From assembly GCA_037013685.1 (NCBI GenBank), contig CM072919.1, positions 3,597,616 to 3,661,615 of the forward strand: 64,000 bases of DNA. The letters are read 5' to 3'. The notes under the pieces were generated by a model, which had not been told where the DNA came from, did not search any database, and saw nothing but the letters and a program-made list of their open reading frames with translations. Position numbers and translations under genes: made by a program. Every line of letters starts with the position of its first letter. Position 1 is the first letter of the stretch. Below, piece by piece: positions 13,095 to 25,344 of this stretch. The DNA comes from Acridotheres tristis (lineage: Eukaryota > Chordata > Aves > Passeriformes > Sturnidae).

Positions 13095-13890
13095 GGCAGG
13101 TGGGACACGGCCCCATGGGGATGGTGGACATGACCCCATGGGCAGGGTGGACACAAATCCCATGGGAAGGTTGGACATGGCCCCATGGGAAGGTTGGACA
13201 TGATCCCATGGGACACAAATCCCATGGGCAGATTGGATGCAAATCCAATGGGCAGGATGGACACGGCCCCATGGGGATGGTGGACGTGACCCCATGGGCA
13301 GGGTGGACACAAATCCCATGGGAAGGCTGGACATAAATCCCATGGGAAGGTTGGGTGTGATCCCATGGGAAGGTCGGACATAAATCCCATGGACACAACT
13401 CCATGGGAATATTGGACACAAATTCCGTGAGAAGGTTGGATGTGATCCTATGGGAAGGTTGGACACAAATCCCATGGACAGAACCCCATGGGAAGGTTGG
13501 ACACAAATCCTATGGGAAGGTTGGATATAAATCCCATAGGCAGGTTGGATGTGATCCCATGGGAAGGTTGGATATAAATCCCATGAGAATGTTGGACACA
13601 GATCCCATGGGAATATTTGATATAAATCCCATGGGAATGTTGGATGTGATCCTATGGGAATGTTGGATGTGATCCTATGGGAATGTTGGATGTGATCCCA
13701 TGGGAATATTGGATGTGATCCTATGGGAATATTGGATATAAATCCCATGGGAATGTTGGATGTGATCCCATGGGAATGTTGGACACAAATCCCCTGGGAA
13801 TGTTGGATGTGATCCCATGGGAATATTGGATATAGATCCCATGGGAAGGTTGGATATAAATCCCATGGGAATGTTGGATGTGATCCCATG
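13095..13890 (+). repeat. 24-bp minisatellite with CCCATGGG palindromes
   Basis: Units such as AATCCCATGGGAATGTTGGA; almost every unit has the CCCATGGG palindrome. Confidence 0.9.
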
Positions 13891-13997
13891 GACACAGCCC
13901 CAGGTTCCAGGGACACCAAGGCCACCAGGGCTGGCCCAGACGGGCCCAGGAGCCCCCAGAGCCCCCCTGGGTGCCCGGGCAGAACCTGCCCCCCCCC

Positions 13998-14635
13998 AGA
14001 ACCAGGAGGATTTTTCCTTGGATCAGAACCTCCCTCTTTTCCCAGAACCAGGAGGATTTTTCCATTCCTTGGATCAGAACCTCCCTCCCTTTCCCAGAAC
14101 CAGGAGGATTTTTCCATTCCTTGGATCAGAACCTCCCTCTTTTCCCCAGAACCAGGAGGATTTTTCTGTTCCTTGGATCAGAACCTCCCTCTTTTCCCAG
14201 AACCAGGAGGATTTTTCTTCTCTCTGGATCAGAACCTCCTCCCTTTCCCTGACCCAGGAGGATTTTTCTGCTCCTTGGATCAGAACCTCCCTCCTCCCCC
14301 AGAACCAGGAGGATTTTTCCTTGGATCAGAACCTCCCTCCCTTTCCCAGAACCAGGAGGATTTTTCCATTCCTTGGATCAGAACCTCCCTCTTTTCCCCA
14401 GAACCAGGAGGATTTTTTTGCTCTCTGGATCAGAACCTCCCTCCCTTTCCCAGAACCAGGAGGATTTTTCTGTTCCTTGGATCAGAACGTCCCTTTCCCA
14501 GAACCAGGAGGATTTTTTTGCTCTCTGGATCAGAACCTCCCTCCCTTTCCCAGAACCAGGAGGATTTTTCTGCTCCTTGGATCAGAACCTCCCTCCCTTT
14601 CCCAGAACCAGGAGGATTTTTCTGCTCTCCTCAGC
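13998..14635 (+). repeat. About 51-bp minisatellite with acceptor-like segments
   Basis: About 12 copies containing CCAGGAGGATTTTTC, TTGGATCAGAACCTCC and a polypyrimidine-CAG run (CCCTCTTTTCCCAG). 14636-14934 is unique, without a gene. Confidence 0.9.
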
Positions 14636-14934
14636 AGAGCTTTGAACAGAATTCCCTGGAAAGGGGATCCCGAGGGCTCGTTCTGGGAAAAGGGAACTTG
14701 AAACAAGCTCAGGAAACTGAGCGGGGCCGGCAGAGCTCGCTGGGGACACGCCACACCCCGGGCTGGCCTTGGGGACAACAGAAATGTTAATTTTAATTTC
14801 ATTTTTAATTTTTCTGACACTGATATCCCCCCGGGAGAGCACTGCTCGAGACTTGAGGCCTTGGAGGAAACCTCCAAAATTCGAGTGCTGGAGTTAAAAT
14901 CACGAGTGTGCAGTTGAATAAAGGGTTTGGAATA

Positions 14935-15745
14935 TGGGGGGTTTAATATAGAGTGATGTATTAAAATATATAGTAATGTATTAAGTGTATTAAATAGGTT
15001 AAGTATGTTAAACATGTTAAGTATATTAGATATGTTAAATATATTAAATGTGTTAAATATGTTAAGTATATTAAGTATATTAGGTATGTTATGTATATTA
15101 TATATAGTAAGTGTGTTAATTATGTTTAGTATATTAAGTATATTAGATATGTTAAGCATATTAAATATATTAAATGTGTTAAATATGTTAAGTATATTAA
15201 GTATATTAGAGATGTTAAGTATATTAAATATGTTAAATATATTCAATATATTCAATTATTCAATATATTCAATATATTAAATATGTTAAATATATTCAAT
15301 ATATTGAATATATTCAATTATTCAATATATTCAGTGTATTCAATATGTTAAATATATGGAATATATTGAATATATTGAATATATTCAATTATTCAATATA
15401 TTCAATATATTAAATATGTTAAATATATTCAATATATTCAATTATTCAATATATTCAATTATTCAATATATTCAATATATTCAATATATTCAATATATTC
15501 AATTATTCAATATATTCAATATGTTAAATATATTGAATATATTCAATTATTCAATATATTTGATATATTCAATATATTCAATATCTTCAATATATTCAAT
15601 ATGTTAAATATATTCAATATATTCAATATATTCAGTATATTCAATTATTCAATATATTCAATATATTCAATTATTCAATATATTCAATATATTCAATATA
15701 TTCAATATATTCAATATATTCAGTTATTCAATATATTAATAAAGT
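14935..15745 (+). repeat. AT-rich array
   Basis: Nearly pure A/T with units such as AATATATTCAAT and TTAAATATGTTAAGTA. It contrasts sharply with the GC-rich surroundings. Confidence 0.9.
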
Positions 15746-15947
15746 AATAGGTATGGGATAAAATTGAAGTTCCTGGGCATCTCCCCATCTTCCTTTTCCC
15801 GTTCTTTTTTCACGAGTTTTCCGTAGGGATTTCTGCCTGGATAATGGATTTAGTGCTGCCCTGCAGGTCCCAGCACTCGAGTTACTGGCTTCAAAGTGTC
15901 AATAATATCAATGTTATTGGCTCTTTAGTGGGCTGTTTGCCAGGGGG

Positions 15948-18900
15948 TTTCCATGGGTTTTCCAGGGTTTTTCCATGTTTTTCCAGGGTTTTTCCATGGG
16001 TTTTCCATGGGTTTTCCATGGGTTTTCCATGGGTTTTCCATGTTTTTTCAATGGTTTTTCCATGTTTTTTCCATGGGTTTTTCCATGGGTTTTCCATGTT
16101 TTTTCCATGGGTTTTTCCATGGGTTTTTCCAGGATTTTTCCAGGGTTCTTCCATGGGTTTTTTCCAGGATTTTTCAAGGGTTTTTCCAGAATTTTCCATG
16201 TTTTTTCCGGGGTTTTTCCATGGGTTTTCCCATGGTTTTTCCATGATTTTTCCATGGGTTTTCCCATGGTTTTCCATGGGTTTTCCTGGGTTTTTGCATG
16301 GTTTTCCCATGTTTTTTCCAGGGTTTTTCCATGGGTTTTCCATGTTTTTTCCATGGGTTTTTCCATGGGTTTTTCCAGGATTTTTCCAGGGTTCTTCCAT
16401 GGGTTTTTTCCAGGGTTTTTCAAGGGTTTTTCCAGAATTTTCCATGTTTTTTTCCGGGGTTTTTCCATGGGTTTTTCCATGGGTTTTTCCATGGGTTTTC
16501 CATGGGTTTTTCCATGGGTTTTCCATGGGTTTTTCCATGTTTTTTCCATGGGTTTTTCCATGGGTTTTTCCATGTTTTTTCCATGGGTTTTTCCATGGTT
16601 TTTTCCAGGATTTTTCCAGGGTTCTTCCATGGGTTTTTCCAGGATTTTTCCAGGGTTCTTCCATGGGTTTTTTCCAGGATTTTTCAAGGGTTTTTCCAGA
16701 ATTTTCCATGTTTTTTCCGGGGTTTTTCCATGGGTTTTCCCATGGCTTTTCCATGGTTTTTCCATGGGTTTTCCCATGGTTTTCCATGGGTTTTGCAGGA
16801 TTTTTCCATGGGTTTTCCCATGTTTTTTCCAGGGTTTTTCCATACTTTTTCCAGAGTTTTTCCATGGTTTTTTCATGGGTTTTCCCATGTTTTTCCCATG
16901 GTTTTTCCATGATTTTTCCGTGGGTTTTTCCAGGGTTTTTCCATGGTTTTTCCAGAGTTTCCCATGCTTTTCCCATGGTTTCTCCATGGTTTTTCCAGGG
17001 TTTTTCCAGGGTTTTCCATGGTTTTTTTGCAGTTTTTCCCATGCCTTTCCCGTGCTTTTCCCATGTTTTTCCCGTGGTTTTTACAGGTTTTTGCATGTTT
17101 TTTTCCAGGGTTTTTCCAGGGTTTTCCCATGGTTTTTCTGTGTTTTTTTCCATGCTCTTCCCCATGTTTTTTCCATGCTTTTTCCATGGTTTTCCCCATG
17201 GTTTCTCCACGGTTTTTCCAGGGTTTTTCCATGGTTTTTCCATGGGTTTTCCTGGGTTTTTCCAGGGTTTGTCCATGGTTTTTCCATGGTTTTCCAGAGT
17301 TTTTCCCATGTTTTTTCCAGAGTTTGTCCATGCTTTTTTCCATGGTTTTTCCATGGGTTTTCCATGGTTTTTCTATGGTTTTTCCATGCTTTTTCCATGG
17401 GTTTTTTCCATGGTTTTTCCATGGTTTTTTGGCAGGGTTTTCCATGTTTTTTTCCATGGTTTCTTTGCAGGGTTTTCCCATGGTTTTTCCATGGGTTTTT
17501 CCAGGGTTTTCCATGTTTTTTTTTACAGGGTTTTTCCATGGGTTTTCCATGGGTTTTTCCAGGGTTTTTCCAGGGTTTTTTTCCCAGGGTTTTTCCATGG
17601 GTTTTCCATGGGTTTTTCCAGGGTTTTCCATGGGTTTTTCCAGGGTTTTCCATGGGTTTTTTACAGGGTTTTCCATGGGTTTTCCATGGTTTTTTTCCAG
17701 GGTTTTCCATGGTTTTTTCCATGGTTTTTCCATGTTTTTTTTTACAGGGTTTTTCCATGGGTTTTCCATTGGTTTTTCCAGGGTTTTTCATGTTTTTTTC
17801 CCAGGGTTTTTCCATGGTTTTCCATGGGTTTTTCCAGGGTTTTCCATGGGTTTTTACAGGGTTTTCCATGGTTTTTTTACAGGGTTTTTCCATGGGTTTT
17901 CCATGGGTTTTTCCATGGGTTTTCCATGGTTTTTTTCCAGGGTTTTCCATGGTTTTTTCCATGGTTTTTCCATGTTTTTTTGGCAGGGTTTTCCATGGTT
18001 TTTTCCATGGTTTTTTTGCAGGGTTTTTCCAGGGTTTTCCATGGTTTTTTCCATGGTTTTTCCATGGTTTTTTTGCAGGGTTTTTCCATGGTTTTTTCCA
18101 TGGTTTTTTTCCAGGGTTTTTTCATGGGTTTTTCCATGGTTTTTCCATGTTTTTTTTGCAGGGTTTTTCCATGGTTTTCCATGGTTTTTTTGCAGGGTTT
18201 TTCCATGGTTTTTCCATGGGTTTTTCCAGGGTTTTCCATGGTTTTTTTTACAGGGTTTTTCCATGGGTTTTCCATTGGTTTTTCCAGGGTTTTTCATGTT
18301 TTTTTCCCAGGGTTTTTCCATGGTTTTCCATGGGTTTTTCCAGGGTTTTCCATGGGTTTTTACAGGGTTTTCCATGGTTTTTTTACAGGGTTTTTCCATG
18401 GGTTTTCCATGGGTTTTTCCATGGGTTTTCCATGTTTTTTTTCCAGGGTTTTCCATGGTTTTTTCCATGGTTTTTCCATGGTTTTTTGGCAGGGTTTTCC
18501 ATGGTTTTTTCCATGGTTTTTTTACAGGGTTTTTCCAGGGTTTTCCATGGTTTTTTCCATGGTTTTTCCATGGTTTTTTTGCAGGGTTTTTCCATGGTTT
18601 TTTCCATGGTTTTTTTCCAGGGTTTTTTCATGGGTTTTTCCATGGTTTTTCCATGTTTTTTTTGCAGGGTTTTTCCATGGTTTTCCATGGTTTTTTTGCA
18701 GGGTTTTTCCATGGTTTTTCCATGGGTTTTTCCAGGGTTTTCCATGGTTTTTTCCATGGTTTTTCCATGGTTTTTTGGCAGGGTTTTCCATGGTTTTTTC
18801 CATGGTTTTTTTGCAGGGTTTTTCCATGGTTTTCCATGTTTTTTTTGCAGGGTTTTTCCATGGTTTTTTGGCAGGGTTTTCCATGGTTTTTTCCATGGTT

Positions 18901-19245
18901 TTTTTGCAGGGTTTTTCCATGGTTTTCCATGGTTTTTTTGCAGGGTTTTTCCATGGTTTTCCATGGGTTTTTCCATGGTTTTTTTCCAGGGTTTTCCATG
19001 GTTTTTCCATGGTTTTTTTTGCAGGGTTTTTTCCATGTTTTCCCATGTTTTTCCCATGCTTTTCCCATGCTTTTCCCAGGGTTTTCCATGGTTTTTCCAT
19101 GGGTTTTTCCATGCTTTTCCCATGGTTTTTCCAGGGTTTTCCATGATTTTCCATGGTTTTCCATGGTTTTTTTTCCAGGCTTTTCCATGTTTTTTTTGCA
19201 GGGTTTTCCCCACGCTTTCCCCACACTTTTCCCACATTTTTTTTG
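15948..19245 (+). repeat. 3.3-kb TTTTTCCATGG array abutting the first GNG7 coding exon
   Basis: Hundreds of TTTTCCATGG(G) units mixed with TTTTTCCAGGG, TTTTTTGCAGGG and TTTTACAGGG variants. The strand is almost all pyrimidine plus ATGG/AGGG, leaving all forward frames open (to about 1100 codons); this is not coding. It ends in the real acceptor at 19247-19248. Confidence 0.95.
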
Positions 19246-19248
19246 CAG

Positions 19249-19299
19249 GATTCTCCTGCGTGGGGCCCGGGGCTGATGGCACACCATGTCCAGCACTAA
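19249..19299 (+). promoter_or_regulatory. GNG7: Short 5' UTR segment of GNG7 with overlapping upstream ORF
   Basis: The exon begins at 19249. An upstream ATG at 19276 opens a 7-codon frame (MAHHVQH) that stops at 19299, overlapping the true start (19286) in another frame. The main ATG has A at -3, the upstream one only G at +4. It may lower translation of GNG7; this is an inference. Confidence 0.5.
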
Positions 19300-22200
19300 C
19301 AACATCGCCCAGGCCCGCAAGCTGGTGGAGCAGCTCCGCATCGAGGCCGGCATCGAGAGGATCAAGGTGAGCCCCAAAAAAAATATCCCGAATTTCCCCC
19401 TGGAGACCCGGAAAAAAAAAAAAAAAAGGGGTTTGGAACCCTGTAAGTGAGGCAGGAATAAGGTGTGGACGCTTTCACGGGTGTTTTTAGGACAGGAAGG
19501 AAAAGTTTGTTGGGGATGCACACTCGGGTTTGGGCTGGGAAGGACAGCGACACACAGGGAAGGGTTTTTTTGGTTTTTTTATTTTTTTTTTGGGGGGGGG
19601 GAAAAAAGGTTAATTTGTGTTTAAAGTGTGTTATGTGCAGCCAGGACAGCACAAGAGCTCATGGGAAAATTGGGAAAAACATCCACCTCAGGATGGATCC
19701 CACGGGAAAGACACCCAGTTGATTTTTATTGTGAATTTTATTCTGTTTGTCACCGTGTTGTCACCCTGGGAGATTTCCTCCCTAACTGAAGCTGCAGTCA
19801 GCTTGGGAATGGAGCTGAGAGTCAGGAGAAATCCAGGCCTGGAAAAGAATTCCCAAGCTGGAATTCCCTAAATCTCTCTGGATGTGTGTGTCTGTGGTCA
19901 CTGTGCTGCAAAGAGAGAGAAAGGACAGCAAAAAAGAGGGAAAAAAGCCAATTTATTGTATTCCACTCTGGTTTTTTACTGTATTATCACCCTGGGAGAT
20001 TCCTCCCTAACTGAAGCTGCAGTCAGCCTGGGAATGGAGCTGAGAGTCAGGAGAAATCCAGGCCTGGAGAGAATTCCCAAGCTGGAATTGCCCAGCTCTG
20101 TCAATGTGTGTGTGCACAGTTTTATAGATTGATCCACAATTCCAAGAGCAGAGAAAAGGAGATTGGTTCAGAGAGAAGACACCCCATTGCCAGGGCCTCA
20201 AAAAATGATTTATTTTGTTATTAATTCCTTTTTATTTTGACCAAATCATCACCCTGGGAGAAATTCTCCCTTAGCCTTGAGCTGGACCAGAACAAGAGCT
20301 GAGAAGCTCCAGCCTGGAATATTTTCCAGTCTGTCATTTTTTTACTTTCTCAATTTGTGTCCCACATTCCTCCCTCACTGGGATTCCAACATTCCAGGAT
20401 CAGGATTTCCTGCTGAGGATCCTCCAGGATCAAGGTTTGGTGACCAGGACAAATGGGATGGGTTTGGAATTTTAGGATTGGTGTAAGGAAAGAATTCCCT
20501 GCACAGAGCAGCTCCCTGGAAGTGCCCAAGGAGGGAAAAAAAACCCAGGAACCTCCAGCTGTGGCTCCATCCCTGCCCTGTGTCATTAAAAAAATTAAAA
20601 TTAAAAAACGGGATTGGGATTTCTCCAGAGCCTCCAGAACCCCCCTCCTTGGGATTTTGGAGCATCCTCAGATCCCTCCCTTCCCAAAAATCCAGCCTGG
20701 AATGAAACCAGAAATAATGGATCCTGAAATTCTGCAAACCTCAACGAGGGGCTGCACTCAGGGAATTCTTTTCCTTCACTTTTTTCATCCCAAATCCCTG
20801 AAAAACGAAAATATCCCTGGGAAATCTTTAAGGGAAAAGCTGGATGGAAATCCCTAAAAAATCCTGCAAGTGCTGGTGACTCCAAGCTGGGAATATTCCC
20901 AGAAATTCCTGATTTTATTCCCCAAATATTCAGGTCTCCAAAGGCTCCTCAGAGCCCATCCCAAATCCCTGAAAAACATGGATAAAAATGAAAAATCCAA
21001 ACCATGAAAAACATGGATATTCCACAATATTCCTTTCAAATCTCTTCTGGGTTATTTATCCACACTATAAAAATGGATTTTTCCATTTCCAATTCCCATT
21101 TTTCCTCCTCATCTACATAAAATTTCTCCTGGGAAAAGCTCGATGTCAAATCCCCAAAAATCCTGGAAGAGTCTGGGAATATTCCCACCAATTCCTCCTT
21201 TTTTTTTTTTTGTTTTTTCCCCCAAATTCCAGGTGTCCAAAGCCTCCTCAGAGCTCATCCCAAATCCCTGAAAAACATGGATATTCCACAATATTCCCTT
21301 TCAAATCTCTTCTGGGTTATTTATCCACACTGAAAAAATGGATTTTTCCAATTCCCATTTTTCCTCCTCATCATCTCTGAAAAACATGGATACAACAATA
21401 TCCCTTTCAAATCTCTTCTGGGTTATTTATCCACACTGTAAAAATGGATTTTTCCACTTCTAATTCCCATTTTTCCTCCTCATCTCCATAAAATTTTTGC
21501 TGGTGAAAGCTGGATGTCAAATCCCCAAAAATCCTGGAAGAGTCTGGGAATATTCCCAGAAATTCCTGGATTTATTCCCCAAATATTCAGGTCCCCAAAG
21601 CATCCTCAGAGCTCATCCCAAATCCCTGAAAAACATGGATACAACATTTCTTCTGGGTTATTTATCCACACTGTAAAAATGGATTTTTCCACTTCTAATT
21701 TCTAATTTTCCTCCTCATCTCCCCAGAATTTCTCCTGGGAAAAGCTCGATGTCAAATCCCAAAAATCCTGGAAGAGTCTGGGAATATTCCCAGAAATTCC
21801 TGGATTTATTCCACAATATTCCTTTCAAATCTCTTCTGGATTATTTATCCACACTGAAAAAATGGATTTTTCCATTTCCAATTCCCATTTTTCCTCCTCA
21901 TCTACATAAAATTTTTGCTGGTGAAAGCTGGATGTCAAATCCCCAAAATCCTGGAAGAGTCTGGGAATATTCCCACCAATTCCTGTTTTTTTTTTTTGTT
22001 TTTTTCCCCGAATTCCAGGTGTCCAAAGCCTCCTCAGAGCCCATCCCAAATCCCTGAAAAACATGGATACAACAATATTCCTTTCAAATCTCTTCTGGAT
22101 TATTTATCCACACTGTAAAAATTGATTTTTCCATTTCCAATCCCCATTTTTCCTCCTCATCTCCCCAGAATTTCTCGTGGAAAAAGCTGTTGGTCAAATC

Positions 22201-23262
22201 CCCAAAAATCCTGGAAGAGTCTGGGAATATTCCCACCAATTCCTCCTTTTTTTTTTTTTTGTTTTTTCCCCCAAATTCCAGGTGTCCAAAGCCTCCTCGG
22301 AGCTCATCCCAAATCCCTGAAAAACATGGATATTCCACAATATCCCTTTCAAATTTTTTCTGGGTTATTTATCCACACTGTAAAAATGGATTTTTCCACT
22401 TCTAATTCCCATTTTTCCTCCTCATCTCCATAAAATTTCTCCTGGGAAAAGCTCGATGTCAAATCCCCAAAAATCCTGGAAGAGTCTGGGAATATTCCCA
22501 GAAATTCCTGGATTTATTCCACAATATTCCTTTCAAATCTCTTCTGGATTATTTATCCACACCATAAAAATGGATTTTTCCACTTCTAATTCCCATTTTT
22601 CCTCCTCATCATCCCTGAAAAACATGGATACAACAATATTCCCTTTCAAATCTCTTCTGGGTTATTTATCCACACTGTAAAAATGGATTTTTCCACTTCT
22701 AATTTCTAATTTTCCTCCTCATCTCCATAAAATTTCTCCTGGAAAAAGCTCGATGTCAAATCCCCAAAATCCTGGAAGAGTCTGGGAATATTCCCAGAAA
22801 TTCCTGGATTTATTCCACAATATTCCTTTCAAATCTCTTCTGGATTATTTATCCACACCATAAAAATGGATTTTTCCATTTCCAATCCCCATTTTTCCTC
22901 CTCATCATCCCTGAAAAACATGGATACAACATTTCTTCTGGGTTATTTATCCACACCATAAAAATGCACTGTAAAAATGGATTTTTCCACTTCTAATTCC
23001 CATTTTTCCTCCTCATCTCCATAAAATTTCTCCTGGAAAAAGCTCGATGTCAAATCCCCAAAAATCCTGGAAGAGTCTGGGAATATTCCCACCAATTCCT
23101 CCTTTTTTTTTTTTTGTTTTTTCCCCCGAATTCCAGGTGTCCAAAGCCTCCTCGGAGCTGATGAATTACTGTGAGCAGCACGCCCGGAGCGATCCTCTCC
23201 TGGTGGGAGTTCCTGCTTCGGAAAATCCCTTTAAGGACAAAAAGCCCTGCACCATCCTATAG
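19286..23262 (+). CDS. GNG7: Guanine nucleotide-binding protein gamma-7 subunit, two coding exons
   Basis: Coding exons are 19286-19366 (27 codons) and 23137-23262 (41 codons plus TAG); the joined protein is 68 aa, the usual GNG7 length. It begins [17 protein letters not shown] and ends in a CaaX box, Cys65-Thr-Ile-Leu, where the final Leu predicts geranylgeranylation and membrane anchoring. The N-terminal helix (about residues 5-25) forms a coiled coil with G-beta; the NPFKDKKPC stretch before the CaaX box is typical of the GNG7/GNG12 group. The family role is to pair with G-beta in heterotrimeric G proteins, GNG7 mainly with G-olf in brain. The first coding exon starts at 19249 after a TTTTTTTTGCAG acceptor; the second follows ATTCCAG. 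The intron is phase 0. Further 5' non-coding exons are expected upstream but I could not place them. The tail-to-tail neighbour is GADD45B, matching mammalian order. GNG7 is favoured over GNG12 by length and N-terminus. Confidence 0.95.
19758..20330 (+). repeat. Three-copy intronic duplication (about 230-260 bp)
   Basis: TCACCCTGGGAGAT starts copies at 19761, 19987 and 20248. Each is preceded by a TTTATT block; copies 1 and 2 share over 100 bp of near-identical sequence. Confidence 0.85.
20880..23136 (+). repeat. Intronic tandem repeat containing partial copies of the GNG7 last exon
   Basis: Units share TGGAAGAGTCTGGGAATATT, GGGTTATTTATCCACACTGT and CATTTTTCCTCCTCATC. Five units also include acceptor plus exon start, with exon copies beginning at 20934, 21233, 21591, 22019 and 22282. 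The true exon begins at 23137. Confidence 0.9.
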
Positions 23263-23364
23263 CTCTGGAATGTTCCAGAAGGAAATCCCCGAGGCAGCCT
23301 TTGGATCCAGGCTCCTCCAGCTGCTGCCAGGGGTGAAAAAGTCAAAGGTGGCTTGGAGCAGAAC

Positions 23365-24590
23365 TTAAAAAAAAAAAAAAAAACCCCCGAGAAAAACAAA
23401 AAATTAAAAAAAAAAACAGAGAAATACAAAAAAAACACAGAGAAAAACAAAAAAAACCCGGAGAAATACAAAAAAACCCGAGAAAAACAAAAAATTTTAA
23501 AAAACCCAGAGAAATACAAAAAAAACCACACAAGAAAAGCAAAAAAATCCCCGAGAAAAGCAAAAAAAAAACCCGGAGAAAAACCAAAAAAAAACCCCAG
23601 AGAAATACAAAAAAAAAAACCCCAGAGAAAAACAAAAAATTAAAAAAAAACCCAGAGAAATACAAAAAAACCACAGAGAAAAACAAAAAAAACCCCCGGA
23701 GAAATACAGAAAAACCCGAGAAAAACAAAAAATTAAAAAAAAAACCCAGAGAAATACAAAAAAAAACCACACAAGAAAAGCAAAAAAATCCCCGAGAAAA
23801 GCAAAAAAAAAACCCGGAGAAAAACCAAAAAAACCCCAGAGAAATACAAAAAACCCCAGAGAAAAACAAAAAAAAACCGCAGAGAAATACAAAAAAACAC
23901 ACAAGAAAAACAAAAAAAACGAGGAAAAAAAAAACCCCAGAGAAAAACAAAAAAAAACACACAAGAAAAACAAACAAAAAAAGCCCTCGAGAAAAACAAA
24001 AAAAACCCCAGAGAAAAACAAAAAAAACCCAGAGAAAAACAAAAAAAACCCCAGAGATATACAAAAAACCACACAAGAAAATTTAAAAAAACCGAGAAAA
24101 ATAAAAAAAAACCCAGAGAAAAACAAAAAAAACAAACCCAGAGAAATACAAAAAAACCCGAGAAAAAAAAAAAAAAAAAACAGAGAAAAAAAACCAAAAA
24201 AAACCTCAGAGAAATACAAAAGAACACACAAGAAAAACAAAAAAAAACCCAGAGAAAAACAAAAAAAAACCCCGGAGAAAAAAAAAAAAACACACAAGAA
24301 AAGCAAAAAAAAAAACCCGAGAAAAACAAAAAAAAAACCAGGGAAAAACAAAAAAAAAACCCCAGAGAAATACAAAAAACCCACAAGAAAAACAAAAAAA
24401 ACCCGAGAAAAACAAAAAAAAAAACCCAGAGAAAAACAAAAAAAAAACAGAGGAAAAAAACAAAAAACCCCAGAGAAATACAAAAAAAACCCACAAGAAA
24501 AGCAAAAAAAATCCCGAGAAAAACAAAAAAAACCCCAAGAAAAATTAAAAAAAAAACACCAAGAAAACCAAACAAAATAACAAAATCACA
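23365..24590 (+). repeat. A-rich repeat after the GNG7 stop codon
   Basis: About 60 imperfect units of CAGAGAAATACAAAAAAACC and CGAGAAAAACAAAAAA. Confidence 0.9.
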
Positions 24591-25344
24591 CACCCCCCCC
24601 CAAAAAAAAAACCAATCCTGGAAAAAAAAAAAAAAAAAAAATCGATTTGGAATCTGGGCGGGAGGGGGTTTTGGGGGTTTTTAGGGAAGGGAAGGGGGTG
24701 GTTGGTTCCTGGTGGGGTGAAAAATTGGGATCAGGAGTTTTCAAATTTCTTCGGGGTTGAGGGAGGAAAAAAAAGGGGGTTCGGGAGGGGATTTTTTTTT
24801 TTTTTTTCATTGGGATATTTGGATTTGGGAAAAGGGAGATGGAGGAGGAGGAGCTGAATTCCCGGTGGGATGTGAGAGCTGGATCCAATCAGGAATTTCC
24901 TCTGGAGAAGGGACGAGGTTGGGAGAGATTTTGTAGAAAATCAGTTTAAAAAAACAAAAAAAACCAAAACAAAACAAACCCCCCCAAAAAATCCCAAATC
25001 CGGGTGGAAAAATCCCTGTTGGGATCCAGGGAAAAAAAAAAAAAAAAAAGTCCCAGGAGGAATTTTGGGGATCCCCAGGGATCCTTGGGGGGATCTCTGA
25101 GCTGTCCCCAAATTTGGGGAAGGAGGGAAGAAACTTCCTGATGCATCCAGAATATTGGGGAAAAATCGCTTTTTAGGGGAATTTCGACCCAAAATGGGGA
25201 ATTGCCGGCGTTTCCCATCTCCTTTTTCTGGATTTTTCCCGCTGGGAAATGCGCAGGGAGGGCGGGGACCGGTTCTGTTCCCGTCCTTTGGGAATTCGGG
25301 ACTGGGATTAACTGGGACGGCTTTGGGTGTCACTGGGGGAGGCG

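Noticed and set aside
11794..14117. Long antisense frames over the 54-bp and 24-bp arrays
   Set aside because: Unit lengths are multiples of three and lack stops, so open frames arise automatically.
15844..19370. Very long forward frames (about 1100 residues) and long reverse frames
   Set aside because: They run through the TTTTCCATGG array, give Phe/Gly/Ser/Met or Lys/Pro/Glu low-complexity products in several frames at once, and have no gene-like composition.
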